In this document: in pieces, positions 15,287 through 23,965 of the stretch
Position numbering within the stretch: position 1 is the stretch's first letter
Layout of the letters: every line of letters starts with the position of its first letter
Assembly: GCA_011525805.1 (NCBI GenBank)
Contig: WYBR01000126.1
Coordinates: 1 to 33,297, forward strand
DNA from: Vicinamibacteraceae bacterium
GTDB lineage: Bacteria > Planctomycetota > Phycisphaerae > Phycisphaerales > UBA5793
Length of the DNA stretch: 33,297 nucleotides
Reading direction: 5' to 3'
Program-made: the position numbers and the translations under genes
The notes under the pieces: generated by a model
What the model was told of the DNA's origin: nothing
Databases searched by the model: none
Seen by the model: only the letters and a program-made list of their open reading frames with translations

Positions 15287-16321
15287 ATGATTCAGCGCGC
15301 CGCCTCCAACGCCGAGCCGATCCTCACCGTCAGAAACCTGACGACGCGCTTCCGCACGGACCTCGGCCTGGTCACCGCGGTCGATGACGTTTCATTTGAC
15401 GTGGCGGCGGGCGAAACGCTCGGCATCGTGGGCGAGTCGGGCTGCGGCAAGACGGTCACGAGCAAGTCGATCATGCGCCTGCTGCCCGAGCAGGTGACCC
15501 GCATCGACCCGAAAAGCCGCATCTTGTTCAAGGGCGTCAACCTCGCCACCGCCGACGAGGCGGCGATGCGCTCCATCCGCGGCGACAAGATCGCCATGAT
15601 CTTTCAGGAGCCGATGACGAGCCTGAACCCCGTCTTTCGGGTCGGCTGGCAGATCGACGAGGCCCTCAAGTATCACACGACTCTCAATCGCGCCCAGCGG
15701 CGCGCTCGCACCATCGAGATGCTGCGCCTCGTCGAGATTCCCAACCCCGAGCGGCGCGTCGATGAGTATCCGCATCAACTCTCGGGCGGCATGCGCCAGC
15801 GCGTCATGATCGCCATCGCGCTGTGCTGCGAGCCGGACATCCTCATCGCCGACGAGCCGACGACCGCCCTGGACGTGACCATCCAGGCGCAGATCCTCAA
15901 CCTGATGGAGGGCCTGAAGCGCAAACTCAACACCGCGATCGTCCTCATCACCCACAACCTCGGCGTGGTGGCGCAGGTGTGCGACCGGGTCATCGTCATG
16001 TACGCCGGCCGGATCATCGAGACCGGCAGCGTGCATGACATCTTCCACCGCCCGCAGCATCCGTACACGCAGGCGCTGCTCGAGTCGATTCCCAAGCGCG
16101 GCCGGCGCGAGCACGGCAAGCGCCTGCCGACGATCCCCGGCATCGTGCCCAGCCTGCACGACCTGCCGTCGCACTGCCGCTTCGCTGATCGATGCCGGTA
16201 CAAGCAGGACAAGTGCATCGCGGCCGAGCCTGACCTCATCGAAACCGGCGACGGTCGCGCGTATCGCTGCTTCTATCCACTCAACCAGGCGCCGGCGGCG
16301 CCGACGGTGGGGGCCCGTTGA
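15287..16321 (+). CDS. Peptide ABC transporter ATPase (OppD/DppD family)
   Basis: A 344-residue cytoplasmic ATPase. Walker A GESGCGKT is at 49-56, the Q-loop is MIFQEPMTSLNP, the signature LSGGMRQR, Walker B ILIADEPTTALD, and the H-loop ITHNLG. The C-terminal oligopeptide domain (HPYTQALLESIPKRGRR, then HCRFADRCRYKQDKC and YRCFYPL) carries the four cysteines often found in this family. GGAAG precedes the ATG. The stop TGA overlaps the next start as TGATG, so the two ATPases are translated together and probably form the heterodimer driving transport. Confidence 0.95.
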   Translation: MIQRAASNAEPILTVRNLTTRFRTDLGLVTAVDDVSFDVAAGETLGIVGESGCGKTVTSKSIMRLLPEQVTRIDPKSRILFKGVNLATADEAAMRSIRGDKIAMIFQEPMTSLNPVFRVGWQIDEALKYHTTLNRAQRRARTIEMLRLVEIPNPERRVDEYPHQLSGGMRQRVMIAIALCCEPDILIADEPTTALDVTIQAQILNLMEGLKRKLNTAIVLITHNLGVVAQVCDRVIVMYAGRIIETGSVHDIFHRPQHPYTQALLESIPKRGRREHGKRLPTIPGIVPSLHDLPSHCRFADRCRYKQDKCIAAEPDLIETGDGRAYRCFYPLNQAPAAPTVGAR

Positions 16322-17313
16322 TGGCGCTGATGGAAGTGCGCAATCTCGTCAAGCGATTCCCGGTGCGCGGCGGAGTGCTCAACCGCGTGATCGGGCACGT
16401 TCACGCCGTCAGCGACGTCTCCTTCGACGTACACAAGGGCGAGACTCTCGGCGTCGTCGGCGAGTCCGGCTGCGGCAAATCCACCCTCGGCAAGATGCTC
16501 ATCCGCCTCATCGAGCCCACCTCGGGCACGATCCGCTACGAGGGCAAGGACATCACGACGCTCGACCACGTCGAGCTGATGCCTTTCCGCCGCACGATGC
16601 AGATCATCTTCCAGGATCCGTATTCATCGCTGAATCCGCGCCTGACGGTGCGCTCGCTGCTGCGCGAGGCGATCGCCTTTCACCGCATCGTGCCGCGCGC
16701 TGAGATGGATGAGTACATCACCAACCTGATACGAAAAGTCGGTCTGCGCGCCGACGCGGCCGATAAATTCCCCCACGAGTTTTCCGGCGGGCAGAGGCAG
16801 CGCATCGGCATCGCCCGCGCGCTCGCCACCCGGCCTGAGTTCATCGTCGCCGATGAGCCTGTCTCCGCTCTCGACGTCTCCATCCAAGCGCAGGTTCTGA
16901 ACCTGCTCATGGACCTCAAGGACGAGTTCGGACTCACGCTCGTGTTCATCTCGCACGACCTCAAGGTCATTCAGCACTTCTGCGACCGCGTGATGGTCAT
17001 GTACCTCGGCCGGGCCGTCGAGATGATGCCCTGCCTCGACCTCGACGAGCAGGCGAGGCATCCATACAGCAAAGCGCTGCTCGGCGCAAACCCGATCGAC
17101 GATCCCAGCGACCGCCGGCCGCTGACGATTCTGCAGGGCGATGTGCCCAGCCCGTTCAACGTGCCCAAAGGCTGCCCCTTCACCGGCCGCTGTCCGGAGG
17201 TGATCGACCGCTGCCGCGAGGAGATGCCCCCGGCCGTGTCGCACTCCGACGGCCATCTTGTGGCGTGCTGGGTGGCGAGCGAGGGCGTGGCGGAGTGCCA
17301 GCGCGGAGCATAG
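16321..17313 (+). CDS. Peptide ABC transporter ATPase (OppF/DppF family)
   Basis: A 330-residue cytoplasmic ATPase. It has Walker [27 protein letters not shown], the signature FSGGQRQR, Walker [13 protein letters not shown] and the H-loop ISHDLK. The C-terminal domain has [20 protein letters not shown] and [20 protein letters not shown] then VACW, giving the four conserved cysteines. ATG 16321 shares its A with the TGA of the upstream gene. The last codons and the TAG stop lie inside a dispersed repeat (17305-17326), so the C-terminal residues RGA are repeat-derived. Confidence 0.95.
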   Translation: MALMEVRNLVKRFPVRGGVLNRVIGHVHAVSDVSFDVHKGETLGVVGESGCGKSTLGKMLIRLIEPTSGTIRYEGKDITTLDHVELMPFRRTMQIIFQDPYSSLNPRLTVRSLLREAIAFHRIVPRAEMDEYITNLIRKVGLRADAADKFPHEFSGGQRQRIGIARALATRPEFIVADEPVSALDVSIQAQVLNLLMDLKDEFGLTLVFISHDLKVIQHFCDRVMVMYLGRAVEMMPCLDLDEQARHPYSKALLGANPIDDPSDRRPLTILQGDVPSPFNVPKGCPFTGRCPEVIDRCREEMPPAVSHSDGHLVACWVASEGVAECQRGA

Positions 17314-17359
17314 GCGTCTCGCCTGTCATCTCGCGCCGGAGCATAGGCGTCTCGCCTGT
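17305..17359. repeat. Two direct copies of a GGAGCATAGGCGTCTCGCCTGT element
   Basis: Perfect 22-bp copies lie at 17305-17326 and 17338-17359, 33 bases apart. AGGCG-TCT-CGCCT can form a 5-bp hairpin. The first copy contains the TAG stop of the OppF-type gene. An inverted, 20-of-22 match lies at 17765-17786, right behind the stop of the opposite-strand metallo-hydrolase gene. Confidence 0.85.
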
Positions 17360-17487
17360 GCGAACATCCAATGGCGCGCTCGCACGGGTGGGACGACCAT
17401 GCTCCGGCTGCGTGTTCTGTAGTGCGCTTCGCCGGACATGCGACCCGCGCCGGGTTGCGGTAGACTGCTTCAAGGAGGAGGCGGCGC

Positions 17488-17703
17488 ATGGCCGTTGGAC
17501 TTCTGGCTGTATTTGTCGTGCTGCTCTACGCCAACGCCGATGAACTCGGGCTCAAGGGAGTGCTGTTCTCGCTGGCGTTTGTGGCGGGAGGGTTCGCCAT
17601 CTCCCTTGCCATCGAAAACCCAGCGCCGCTCACGATCGCCATGGCGCTCGCAGACATCGCGCTCGTGCTGATGCTCTTCGGCGGGGATGTTCGGATTTGG
17701 TAG
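17488..17703 (+). CDS. Small hypothetical membrane protein
   Basis: A 71-residue protein of unrecognised family, hydrophobic almost throughout: MAVGLLAVFVVLLYANADEL, LFSLAFVAGGFAISLAIENP and LTIAMALADIALVLMLFGGD make three probable membrane segments. AAGGAGGAG at 17472-17480 ends 7 bases before the ATG, a strong ribosome site, and TAGACT at 17461-17466 could be a -10 box, so it has its own expression signals. It lies between inverted copies of the GGAGCATAGGCG element but nothing suggests mobility. It is separate from the transporter operon. Confidence 0.7.
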   Translation: MAVGLLAVFVVLLYANADELGLKGVLFSLAFVAGGFAISLAIENPAPLTIAMALADIALVLMLFGGDVRIW

Positions 17704-17764
17704 AGGGAGGCCGGCTGCCTCGCTCACGCTTCGAGCCTTACTGCGGGCGCGTTTGCATGGTCGC

Positions 17765-17786
17765 ACAGGCGAGACGCCCCTGCTCC
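17765..17786. repeat. Inverted copy of the GGAGCA..GGCGTCTCGCC element
   Basis: Read on the minus strand it matches the copies at 17305 and 17338 at 20 of 22 positions. It starts one base after the TGA of the minus-strand metallo-hydrolase gene. Confidence 0.8.
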
Positions 17787-17787
17787 A

Positions 17788-19239
17788 TCACACGGCCGCG
17801 CTGCGCTGCGAGGTCTCCACCGGCTGCCCCGCGCGCTCCCACGCCATGAAACCACCCGCGAGGTTGGTCGGCGTGAAGCCCATCCGCTTGAGATAGGCGC
17901 AGGCGTACGACGAGCGCACGCCGCTGCGGCAGTGGACGATCAGATCGCTACCGGGTTCGAGTTCCTTGAGGCGGGCCATCAGGCGCGTATGGGCGATGTT
18001 GGCGCTGCCGGCGATGCGCCCCTCCTCGTGCTCGACGAGGCGGCGCACGTCGAGGACGTTCGTCTCGCCGCGATTGATGCGATCCGCCACGGCGGCCACG
18101 CTCACCTCGTCGATCGACTCGACGCGCCCGGCCGCGCGGCGGTACTCCTCGAACACCTCCGGCAAGATGAAACCCTCAACGCGATCAAGGCCGATGCGGA
18201 TGAGCAGGCGCACCGCCTCCTCAAGATTCACCTCCTCGACGAGCAGGATGATCCGGTCCTCGCCCTGCACATAACATCCGGGAATCGTCGGAAAAGACGA
18301 GTCGAAAGGCGTGAAGAGGCTGCCGGGCAGGTGGCTCTCGCGGAAGGTCCGCCACGGCCGCGTATCGAGCACCATCACTTCTCGCGGCAGTGTTTCGAGG
18401 TCGCGCGGCGACAGCGCCCTCGGATGAGGCGGGGCCTTGAGCACCGGCGCGCCATCGCGGTTGAGCACTTTCATGCGCGCGAAATACGTCGGCGGCTCGG
18501 GCTGTCCGCTGAGGACGTAGTCGAGGAAGCCGTCGCGGTCGGCGGCGAGGCGGATGGCGGGGTTGAAGCGCTTCTCATAGCCGACCGTCGTCTGCGGCAC
18601 CGCGCCGAGCGCCTTGCCGCAGGCGCTGCCCGCGCCGTGGGCCGGCCAGACCTGGAGGTAATCGGGCCACTGCGCAAAGCGAACGGCCGACTCGAAGAGT
18701 TGCCGCGCCGAGGCCTCTTGCGCCCCGGCGACGCCGACGGCGCTTTCGAGCAGGTCGGGCCGGCCCGTGTCGCCCACAAAAACGAAGTCGCCGCTGAGCA
18801 CACCCATCGGCTCGTCGGCCCGCCCGCCGCGATCGGTCACGAGAAAACAGATGTGCTCGGGCGTGTGGCCGGGCGTGTGCACCACGCGGAACTCGATGCC
18901 GCCGATGCGGAACGTGTTGCCGTCGCGCAGTCGCACGGCATCGTACGAGCCTCCGGCGCTGCGCTGATCGAGCCAGCGGTACTTCCACTCTTCGTCGCCG
19001 CAGTCGGAGAGATAGAGGCGAGCACCGGCTTCGCCGAACTGCCGCAGGCCGGAGAGGTAGTCGGCGTGAATGTGCGTCTCGGCGGCCGCGACGAGGCGCA
19101 GGCCCTGCCGCTGCGCTTCGCGGATGTAGCGGTCGATGTCGCGCTCGGGGTCGATGACGATGGCCTCGCCGGTGGCCTGGCAGCCGATGAGGTAGGCCGC
19201 CTGCGCAAGGCGGTCATCGTAGATCTGGCGCAAGAGCAT
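17788..19239 (-). CDS. Metallo-beta-lactamase fold hydrolase fused to two rhodanese domains (persulfide dioxygenase-like)
   Basis: A 483-residue protein with an ETHE1-like domain at about 1-250 and two rhodanese domains at about 284-370 and 375-475. The metal motif T-H-I-H-A-D-Y is at 55-61, HTPGHT at 121-126 and GDTGRPDL at 156-163, as in persulfide dioxygenases. The second rhodanese has the active loop HCRSGVRS with Cys437. The first has VEEVNLEEA where the catalytic cysteine loop would be, so it is probably inactive and structural. This layout resembles CstB-type enzymes, which turn persulfide into sulfite or thiosulfate. Neither iron use nor activity is proven here. No signal peptide is seen. 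The start is supported by GGAG and a perfect TATAAT upstream. Confidence 0.9.
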   Translation of the reverse strand: MLLRQIYDDRLAQAAYLIGCQATGEAIVIDPERDIDRYIREAQRQGLRLVAAAETHIHADYLSGLRQFGEAGARLYLSDCGDEEWKYRWLDQRSAGGSYDAVRLRDGNTFRIGGIEFRVVHTPGHTPEHICFLVTDRGGRADEPMGVLSGDFVFVGDTGRPDLLESAVGVAGAQEASARQLFESAVRFAQWPDYLQVWPAHGAGSACGKALGAVPQTTVGYEKRFNPAIRLAADRDGFLDYVLSGQPEPPTYFARMKVLNRDGAPVLKAPPHPRALSPRDLETLPREVMVLDTRPWRTFRESHLPGSLFTPFDSSFPTIPGCYVQGEDRIILLVEEVNLEEAVRLLIRIGLDRVEGFILPEVFEEYRRAAGRVESIDEVSVAAVADRINRGETNVLDVRRLVEHEEGRIAGSANIAHTRLMARLKELEPGSDLIVHCRSGVRSSYACAYLKRMGFTPTNLAGGFMAWERAGQPVETSQRSAAV

Positions 19240-19272
19240 GAGCGGCTCCGTGGGGCGTGGAGGTGATGAGGC

Positions 19273-19278
19273 ATTATA
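19273..19278 (-). promoter_or_regulatory. -10 box of the metallo-hydrolase/rhodanese gene
   Basis: TATAAT on the minus strand, a perfect match, 33 bases before the ATG at 19239. No clear -35 box is seen. It is divergent from the tRNA promoter 89 bases away. Confidence 0.5.
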
Positions 19279-19366
19279 CGGGCCGGCGGCGCACTCCGGT
19301 CCGTGCGAGGCCGCGGGGCTTCGCGCCGGGCTGCCGCATCGCGCCCGCTGCGCCGCGCGTCGGCGC

Positions 19367-19372
19367 TATACT
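19367..19372 (+). promoter_or_regulatory. -10 box of the tRNA-Gly gene
   Basis: TATACT preceded by GGCGC, 11 bases before the 5' end of the tRNA. Spacing fits a short processed leader. No -35 box is evident. Confidence 0.5.
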
Positions 19373-19383
19373 CCGCCGCCAGC

Positions 19384-19455
19384 GCGGGCGTAACTCAATG
19401 GTAGAGTGTCAGCCTTCCAAGCTGAATGTTGAGGGTTCGAGTCCCTTCGCCCGCT
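19384..19455 (+). tRNA. tRNA-Gly (anticodon UCC)
   Basis: A 72-nt cloverleaf is complete. The acceptor arms GCGGGCG and CGCCCGC pair over all seven positions, with discriminator U73, as expected for bacterial glycine tRNAs. The D arm is ACTC/GAGT, the anticodon stem TCAGC/GCTGA with loop CTTCCAA (anticodon TCC), and the T arm has the loop TTCGAGT. The 3' CCA is not encoded. No intron or second tRNA follows. Nothing suggests an integration at its 3' end. Confidence 0.97.
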
Positions 19456-19482
19456 TTGATCCCGGCGCCGCCGGGTCGTCGG

Positions 19483-20163
19483 TCACTGAGAGTGGGGGAG
19501 CGGCGCCGGGTCGCCCGGTGACGCCGCCGGGCGCGATGGGTGGGTCGGCGTCGAGGTCGGCTCGCGGCGCAGCGCGTCGTAGTCCTGCAGGGCAATGAGT
19601 TGATCGAGCGTGTACTGCGTACCGCATTCGGGGCAGGTGCAGTCCGTCTTGCCCACGAGAGAGTAACCGCACTGCGGGCAGGAGACGTTGACGCATCCGG
19701 AACGGCCGACGATCGAACGGCCGCGCATCCGGCGATATAGCAACGATGCGATGAGCAGGGCGGTGGCGGTCAGGCCGCTGAACATGCACGCGGCGATCCA
19801 CACCTCCTCGTGGCGCATCCGGGACTCGGCGATCACCGCCAGCAGAATGGCGACGAACCAGATCGCTCCGAGGGCGAAGGCGCCGCGCAGGAGCGGGCCG
19901 AGTACGGCATGACCAAGCCACAGCCAGGAGAGCAGCAGCAGCCACGCCAGCCCCGCCACAACGAGCACCAGGGCGGCGGTGCCCTCGCCGACGCGCGCTC
20001 CCGCCTCGGAGATGAGACCAAGAGCCACCAGCGCCGCCACGATGGCGGCGCCGAGCCCGCCGACGCTGAGCGCCATTCGGCCGAAGATGGTGAGCCGACC
20101 GCTCACGAGATCCGCCCAGAGCGACGGAGCGTCGTCGTCTGGTCTCTGAGGAGTCCAGGGCAC
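19483..20163 (-). CDS. Membrane protein with C-terminal zinc ribbon, unknown function
   Basis: A 226-residue protein of unrecognised family. Four hydrophobic segments are visible: ALSVGGLGAAIVAALVALGL, AALVLVVAGLAWLLLLSWLW, FALGAIWFVAILLAVIA and IAACMFSGLTATALLIASLL. After a basic linker comes a zinc ribbon with CPQCGYSLVG and CPECGTQYT, a pairing very common in planctomycete membrane proteins. A proline-rich tail follows (PTSTPTHPSRPAASPG). The GTG start at 20163 follows GGAGG by 6 bases; the frame stays open upstream to 20349 but without a better signal. It is convergent with the tRNA gene and divergent from the nitroreductase gene. Confidence 0.78.
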   Translation of the reverse strand: MPWTPQRPDDDAPSLWADLVSGRLTIFGRMALSVGGLGAAIVAALVALGLISEAGARVGEGTAALVLVVAGLAWLLLLSWLWLGHAVLGPLLRGAFALGAIWFVAILLAVIAESRMRHEEVWIAACMFSGLTATALLIASLLYRRMRGRSIVGRSGCVNVSCPQCGYSLVGKTDCTCPECGTQYTLDQLIALQDYDALRREPTSTPTHPSRPAASPGDPAPLPHSQ

Positions 20164-20383
20164 TTTGCACCTCCTCTCCGCGGCGCCGCCGCACGCGTGA
20201 GGCGCGCGAGTCCGCATCAGATGATTGGCCGGGAACCCGCCGGAATTCCAGTCGGCCCGGGAGATGGCAACGCGACCCGCGCGGCGCCGTGTGGTCGAAA
20301 GCCGATGCTCCGCCCCGCGCTCGGCGGCATTGGCGGCGTGGGCGAGCATCGGCGCCGCCCGGCAGCGCCGTCGGCCCCGGCCC

Positions 20384-20389
20384 TACAAT
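20384..20389 (+). promoter_or_regulatory. Possible -10 box of the nitroreductase gene
   Basis: TACAAT, 34 bases before the ATG at 20424. No -35 box is evident. Confidence 0.35.
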
Positions 20390-20423
20390 GCCTCGCATCA
20401 CCTCGGAGAGAAAGGAGCAAGCG

Positions 20424-21044
20424 ATGAGCAAGCACGCCCGACCCGATCGACCCATCCACGACCTGCTGGCCCGGCGCTGGAGCCCGTACGCGTTTGACGA
20501 TCGGCCCGTCTCGGCCGAGGATGCGCTTTCGCTCTTCGAGGCGGCGCGGTGGGCGGCTTCTTCCTACAACGAGCAGCCCTGGCGCTTCATCGCGGCGCTG
20601 CGGACGGACGCGGCCGCGTTCGACAAGGTGCTCTCCTGCCTCGTCGAGGCGAACCGGCAATGGGCGCAGCACGCGGGCCTGCTCGCGCTGGGCGTGATCC
20701 GCACGACCTTTTCGCGCAACGACAAGCCCAACCGCGTGGCGCTGCACGACCTCGGCCTTGCGGCCGCGAACCTGACGTTCGAGGCGACGGCGCGCGGCCT
20801 GTACGTCCACCAGATGGCGGGCATCGACCCCGACGCGGCGCGGCGGCTCTTCCACGTCCCCGAAGGACACGAAGTGGCCACGGCGATCGCCGTCGGCTAC
20901 CGCACGCCCGACTCGCGCCTGAGCGGAGAGTTGCGCGAGCGCGAGACCACGCCGCGGGCGCGCAAAGCGCTGCGTGAGTTCGTCTTCGGCGACGACTGGA
21001 ATGAGCCGGCGGCATTTGTGCCGGCCCGGGTCAGCGGAACGTAA
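20424..21044 (+). CDS. Nitroreductase family protein (FMN-dependent)
   Basis: A 206-residue flavoprotein-type oxidoreductase. LLARRWSPYAFDDRPVSAED and ARWAASSYNEQPWRFIAALR are the conserved N-terminal FMN-binding stretch, and ALHDLGLAAANLTFEATARG and ATAIAVGYRTP the later core. It should use FMN and NAD(P)H to reduce small organic substrates; specificity is unknown. ATG 20424 follows AAAGGAG (20411-20417); the frame is open upstream but lacks this signal. Its last 14 bases overlap the 3' end of the convergent BNR gene, so transcripts from the two promoters meet. Confidence 0.92.
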   Translation: MSKHARPDRPIHDLLARRWSPYAFDDRPVSAEDALSLFEAARWAASSYNEQPWRFIAALRTDAAAFDKVLSCLVEANRQWAQHAGLLALGVIRTTFSRNDKPNRVALHDLGLAAANLTFEATARGLYVHQMAGIDPDAARRLFHVPEGHEVATAIAVGYRTPDSRLSGELRERETTPRARKALREFVFGDDWNEPAAFVPARVSGT

Positions 21045-23637
21045 ACTCCACGAGGTTGCTCACGCGGCAGGTGGCTCGCTCAACGGACTGGAGAAGCACG
21101 CGCCGTCCCGCCGCGCCCGGAGGGATCGGCAGATCGAGGACGGCGTCGCCGTTGCCGTCGGCGACGGCATCGCCGGCGATTTGCGGCTGGGCCATGGTCA
21201 CCGCCACGCCTCCGCAACCGGGAATGTTCGTGCTGCCGCTGCGCATGCTGTAGACGAGGTAAACGCGGCGGCCGGCGGTGCAGTTCGTCGTGCGGAAACG
21301 GTTCACCTCTCCGGCGCGCCCCGGCTCGGGGTCGGCGAGCGCGATGCTGCGGCTTACGTTCGCGAGGAACGCCCCCCGTCCATGGGTGCCGGCGACAAGC
21401 GTGTTGGCATCCTTCCACAGGAGTTCGTCGATGGGGACGGTGCCGGGCCCCTGCGTCGCGGCGGACCAGTTCTGCCCGCCGTCGGTGGAGGTGAAGATGC
21501 CGATGTCGGTCCCGGCGTAAAGCCAGCCTTCAACGTCGGGATGGACTTCGAGCGCGCTGACGGGCGTCGAAGGCAGCGGCCAGTCGCCGCCCGTGCCGCT
21601 GATCGCGGTCCACTCGCCCCGGTTCACGTCAAAGCGCCAAACGTTGTCCGGCTCCCAGCCCATGAAGGAGAAGTAGACGGTGTCGCGGTTGAGCGGATCG
21701 ACGACGATGTGGGAGACCCAGCGGTCCGGCGGCTGGGCGGCTCCGACGTCGTCGATGCGGTTCCAGGTCGGGGTTACGGCCGTTCCGTTCTCGGTCATGA
21801 AGATGTAGCCGTTGTTGTGGCCGACGAAGATGCGGTTCGAGTTGCCTGGCGCGACGGTGATGGTGCTGATGTTGCGCGGATCGTTGTCCTCGAAGTGGTT
21901 CTGCCCGATGAAGTGAGTCTGCGGGCCGGGGTCGGGCGAGAGGCCCAGCGCCGGCTTGATCGCCGTCCAGGTTGGCGGCGTGCCCTTGACATTGTTGGTG
22001 CGCCAGAGTCGGCGGCAGCCGGTGAGCATGCGATTCGGATCGTTGGGATCGAGAATGAAGTGGGGGATGAAGTTGCAGTTGGCGCGGTTCGTCTCGCTGA
22101 TCCCGCTGTGGATGTAACTCCAGTTCTGTCCGCCGTTGGTCGAGCGGAAGATCTGGGAGAAGTAGATCTCTCCGTAGAGGTAGTTGGGATCCACGGGGTC
22201 GGCGGCGCAGAACCCGCCGTCGCCGCCGAAGGTCATGCGCCAGTCCTGCGGGTTGCCGGCGTAGCGAAGCGTGCCGTTGTCCTGCGTGCCGCCGACGATG
22301 ACGCTGCCGCTTGCGCTGACCGCCACGCCGTAGAACTGCGTGACCCCGAGGTTGTTGTTCAGATTCGTGTAGGATGAGCCGAGCGCATCGGGTACGCGGC
22401 TGATCCCGCCGTCGTGGCCGACGAAAACGACGCGGTTGCTCCCGCCGTTGTAGAGCGGGTGATTCACGATGACGTGGAAATCGGGGTGCATGTTGTTCCA
22501 CACCCGCGACATGCTCGCGCCGCCGTTGGTCGAGCGGTAGATGTACACGCCTCCGGCGACGATCGTCTCAGCGTTGGTGGGATCGACCCACAGCACGCTG
22601 TTGTAGGCGGAGTAAGTGCTCAGGCTGCCGCCGCGCGAGGCATACGTCTGCCCGCCGTCGGCCGAGCGGTAGATGCGCACGCTCCCGCTGATGCTCACGC
22701 CGGCGTAGACGATGCTCGGATTGCTCGGGGCGTAAGCGAGTTCGACGCGGACGTTGGTCGGAATGCCCGAGGCGGTCTGCCACGTGACGCCGCCGTCCGT
22801 CGAGTAGTAGGCGCCGGGATTGTGATGGTCGCCGCCGGCGACGAGGCGGTTGGGATTGGAGGGATCGGCCTTGACGTCGAGCACGCCGAAGGTTGCCGTT
22901 CGCGTCCACGAGTTCCCGCCGTCGGTCGTGCGGTGAATGCCCGACGCGGTCGCGGCGAGCATGATCGACGGATTGGTCGGGTGGATGACGAGGCGGTTGA
23001 CGAAGTGCCAGTTTTCGTCGGCGGTGCTGGGCATCTGGGCCCACGTCCTGCCGCTGTCGGTGGACTTGAAGATCCCGGCGCCGCGAATGGCGGCGGTGTT
23101 GGACGAACCTTCGTCGGCGTCGAAGAAGCCCTCGCCCGTGCCGGCGTAGAGGATGTCGGGGTTGATCGGATCGATGGCCATGCACCCGACGGAGAGCGAG
23201 GCCATGAAGTCATCGAGTGGGAACCAGGAGGCGCCGCCATCGGTCGTCTTCCAGACGCCGCCGCTCGCCGACCCGACCCACATCGTGTCGTGATTCGTCG
23301 GGTGGACGATGATGGCGCGAAGTCGGCCGCCGATGTTGCCCGGGCCGATCCATGTCCAGGCGTCGGGCGAGATGCCCGCCCCGTCGATCGGGTTGGTGAG
23401 CAGGTAGTCCCGCTGCGCCTTGGCGTTCATGAGCGCGTTGGCCGGCACGGTGCCGTCGGCGCTGAGGCGGGCCTGGTAGCGTTGCCGAGCCGCGGCGAGG
23501 GGCTGGTCGTGCTTGAGTTGACGCCGGATCGCCCGTGGACCCTCCGGGTCGTCGAAGGGCTGGACCGTCGTACACGAGGCGCCTGCGGCCAGCATCCAGC
23601 CGAGTGCCGCCAGAGTCAGGAATCGACGCATCTTCAT
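21031..23637 (-). CDS. Large exported BNR-repeat beta-propeller protein with shared C-terminal domain
   Basis: An 868-residue protein. The N-terminus MKMRRFLTLAALGWMLAAGA then SC suggests a signal peptide with possible lipidation, although Gly rather than Leu sits at -3. PDAWTWIGPGNIGGRLRAII opens the sortilin/BNR propeller, and eight repeats are visible, for example KTTDGGASW, KSTDSGRTW, RTTDGGNSW, YSTDGGVTW, RSADGGQTY, RSTNGGASM, RSTNGGQNW and TSTDGGQNW. Residues about 770-868 form a separate domain (YLVYSMRSGS..., ADGNGDAVLDLPIPPG, VSNLVEFTFR) similar to the end of the divergent TIGR03790 gene. GGGAGG is before the start. No catalytic residues can be assigned, so binding or enzymatic function is open. 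Confidence 0.88.
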   Translation of the reverse strand: MKMRRFLTLAALGWMLAAGASCTTVQPFDDPEGPRAIRRQLKHDQPLAAARQRYQARLSADGTVPANALMNAKAQRDYLLTNPIDGAGISPDAWTWIGPGNIGGRLRAIIVHPTNHDTMWVGSASGGVWKTTDGGASWFPLDDFMASLSVGCMAIDPINPDILYAGTGEGFFDADEGSSNTAAIRGAGIFKSTDSGRTWAQMPSTADENWHFVNRLVIHPTNPSIMLAATASGIHRTTDGGNSWTRTATFGVLDVKADPSNPNRLVAGGDHHNPGAYYSTDGGVTWQTASGIPTNVRVELAYAPSNPSIVYAGVSISGSVRIYRSADGGQTYASRGGSLSTYSAYNSVLWVDPTNAETIVAGGVYIYRSTNGGASMSRVWNNMHPDFHVIVNHPLYNGGSNRVVFVGHDGGISRVPDALGSSYTNLNNNLGVTQFYGVAVSASGSVIVGGTQDNGTLRYAGNPQDWRMTFGGDGGFCAADPVDPNYLYGEIYFSQIFRSTNGGQNWSYIHSGISETNRANCNFIPHFILDPNDPNRMLTGCRRLWRTNNVKGTPPTWTAIKPALGLSPDPGPQTHFIGQNHFEDNDPRNISTITVAPGNSNRIFVGHNNGYIFMTENGTAVTPTWNRIDDVGAAQPPDRWVSHIVVDPLNRDTVYFSFMGWEPDNVWRFDVNRGEWTAISGTGGDWPLPSTPVSALEVHPDVEGWLYAGTDIGIFTSTDGGQNWSAATQGPGTVPIDELLWKDANTLVAGTHGRGAFLANVSRSIALADPEPGRAGEVNRFRTTNCTAGRRVYLVYSMRSGSTNIPGCGGVAVTMAQPQIAGDAVADGNGDAVLDLPIPPGAAGRRVLLQSVERATCRVSNLVEFTFR

Positions 23638-23965
23638 TCTGAGCCTCCCTCGTGGAACCGTTGCCTTGGCGGCCCCGGCCGCCCGGCCACGTGCCCATCA
23701 TACCGGTCGGGCCCGGCGAAGTGTCGGCGAAAGCGCCCGAACGCATCCCGCACTGCCGCTACGGTCCCGCGATACAGGCTCAACCTCGCCTCCAGCGTCC
23801 GGTATTCCACATTCGTCCGCATCGAACCAGTCGGAGCCTCACTCCCGGAACGCAGAAAATCCCCGGACGAGGAGCGGAAATCCGGCCGCGATCGTGTATC
23901 TTCATGAAGAGCGTCCGCCGCCTGAGCAGTGGGGGAGTGGCTGGGCGCCACAGGGGAGAGAAAAC
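23638..23965. other. Divergent promoter region of the two large exported genes
   Basis: The 328 bases hold no supported gene. On the minus strand TATGAT (23702-23697) could be the -10 box for the BNR gene. On the plus strand TATCTT (23897-23902) could serve the TIGR03790 gene. No -35 boxes or operators stand out. Confidence 0.4.

Noticed and set aside
17338-17786. Small mobile element made of the 17488 gene between inverted repeats
   Set aside because: The repeats are short and tied to gene ends, no transposase is present and no target duplication is seen.
19384-19600. Integrated element at the tRNA-Gly gene
   Set aside because: No integrase and no second copy of the tRNA 3' end were found nearby.
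20974-23907. Long plus-strand frames opposite the BNR gene
   Set aside because: The minus strand holds eight clear BNR repeats; the plus frames show only shadow-like composition.
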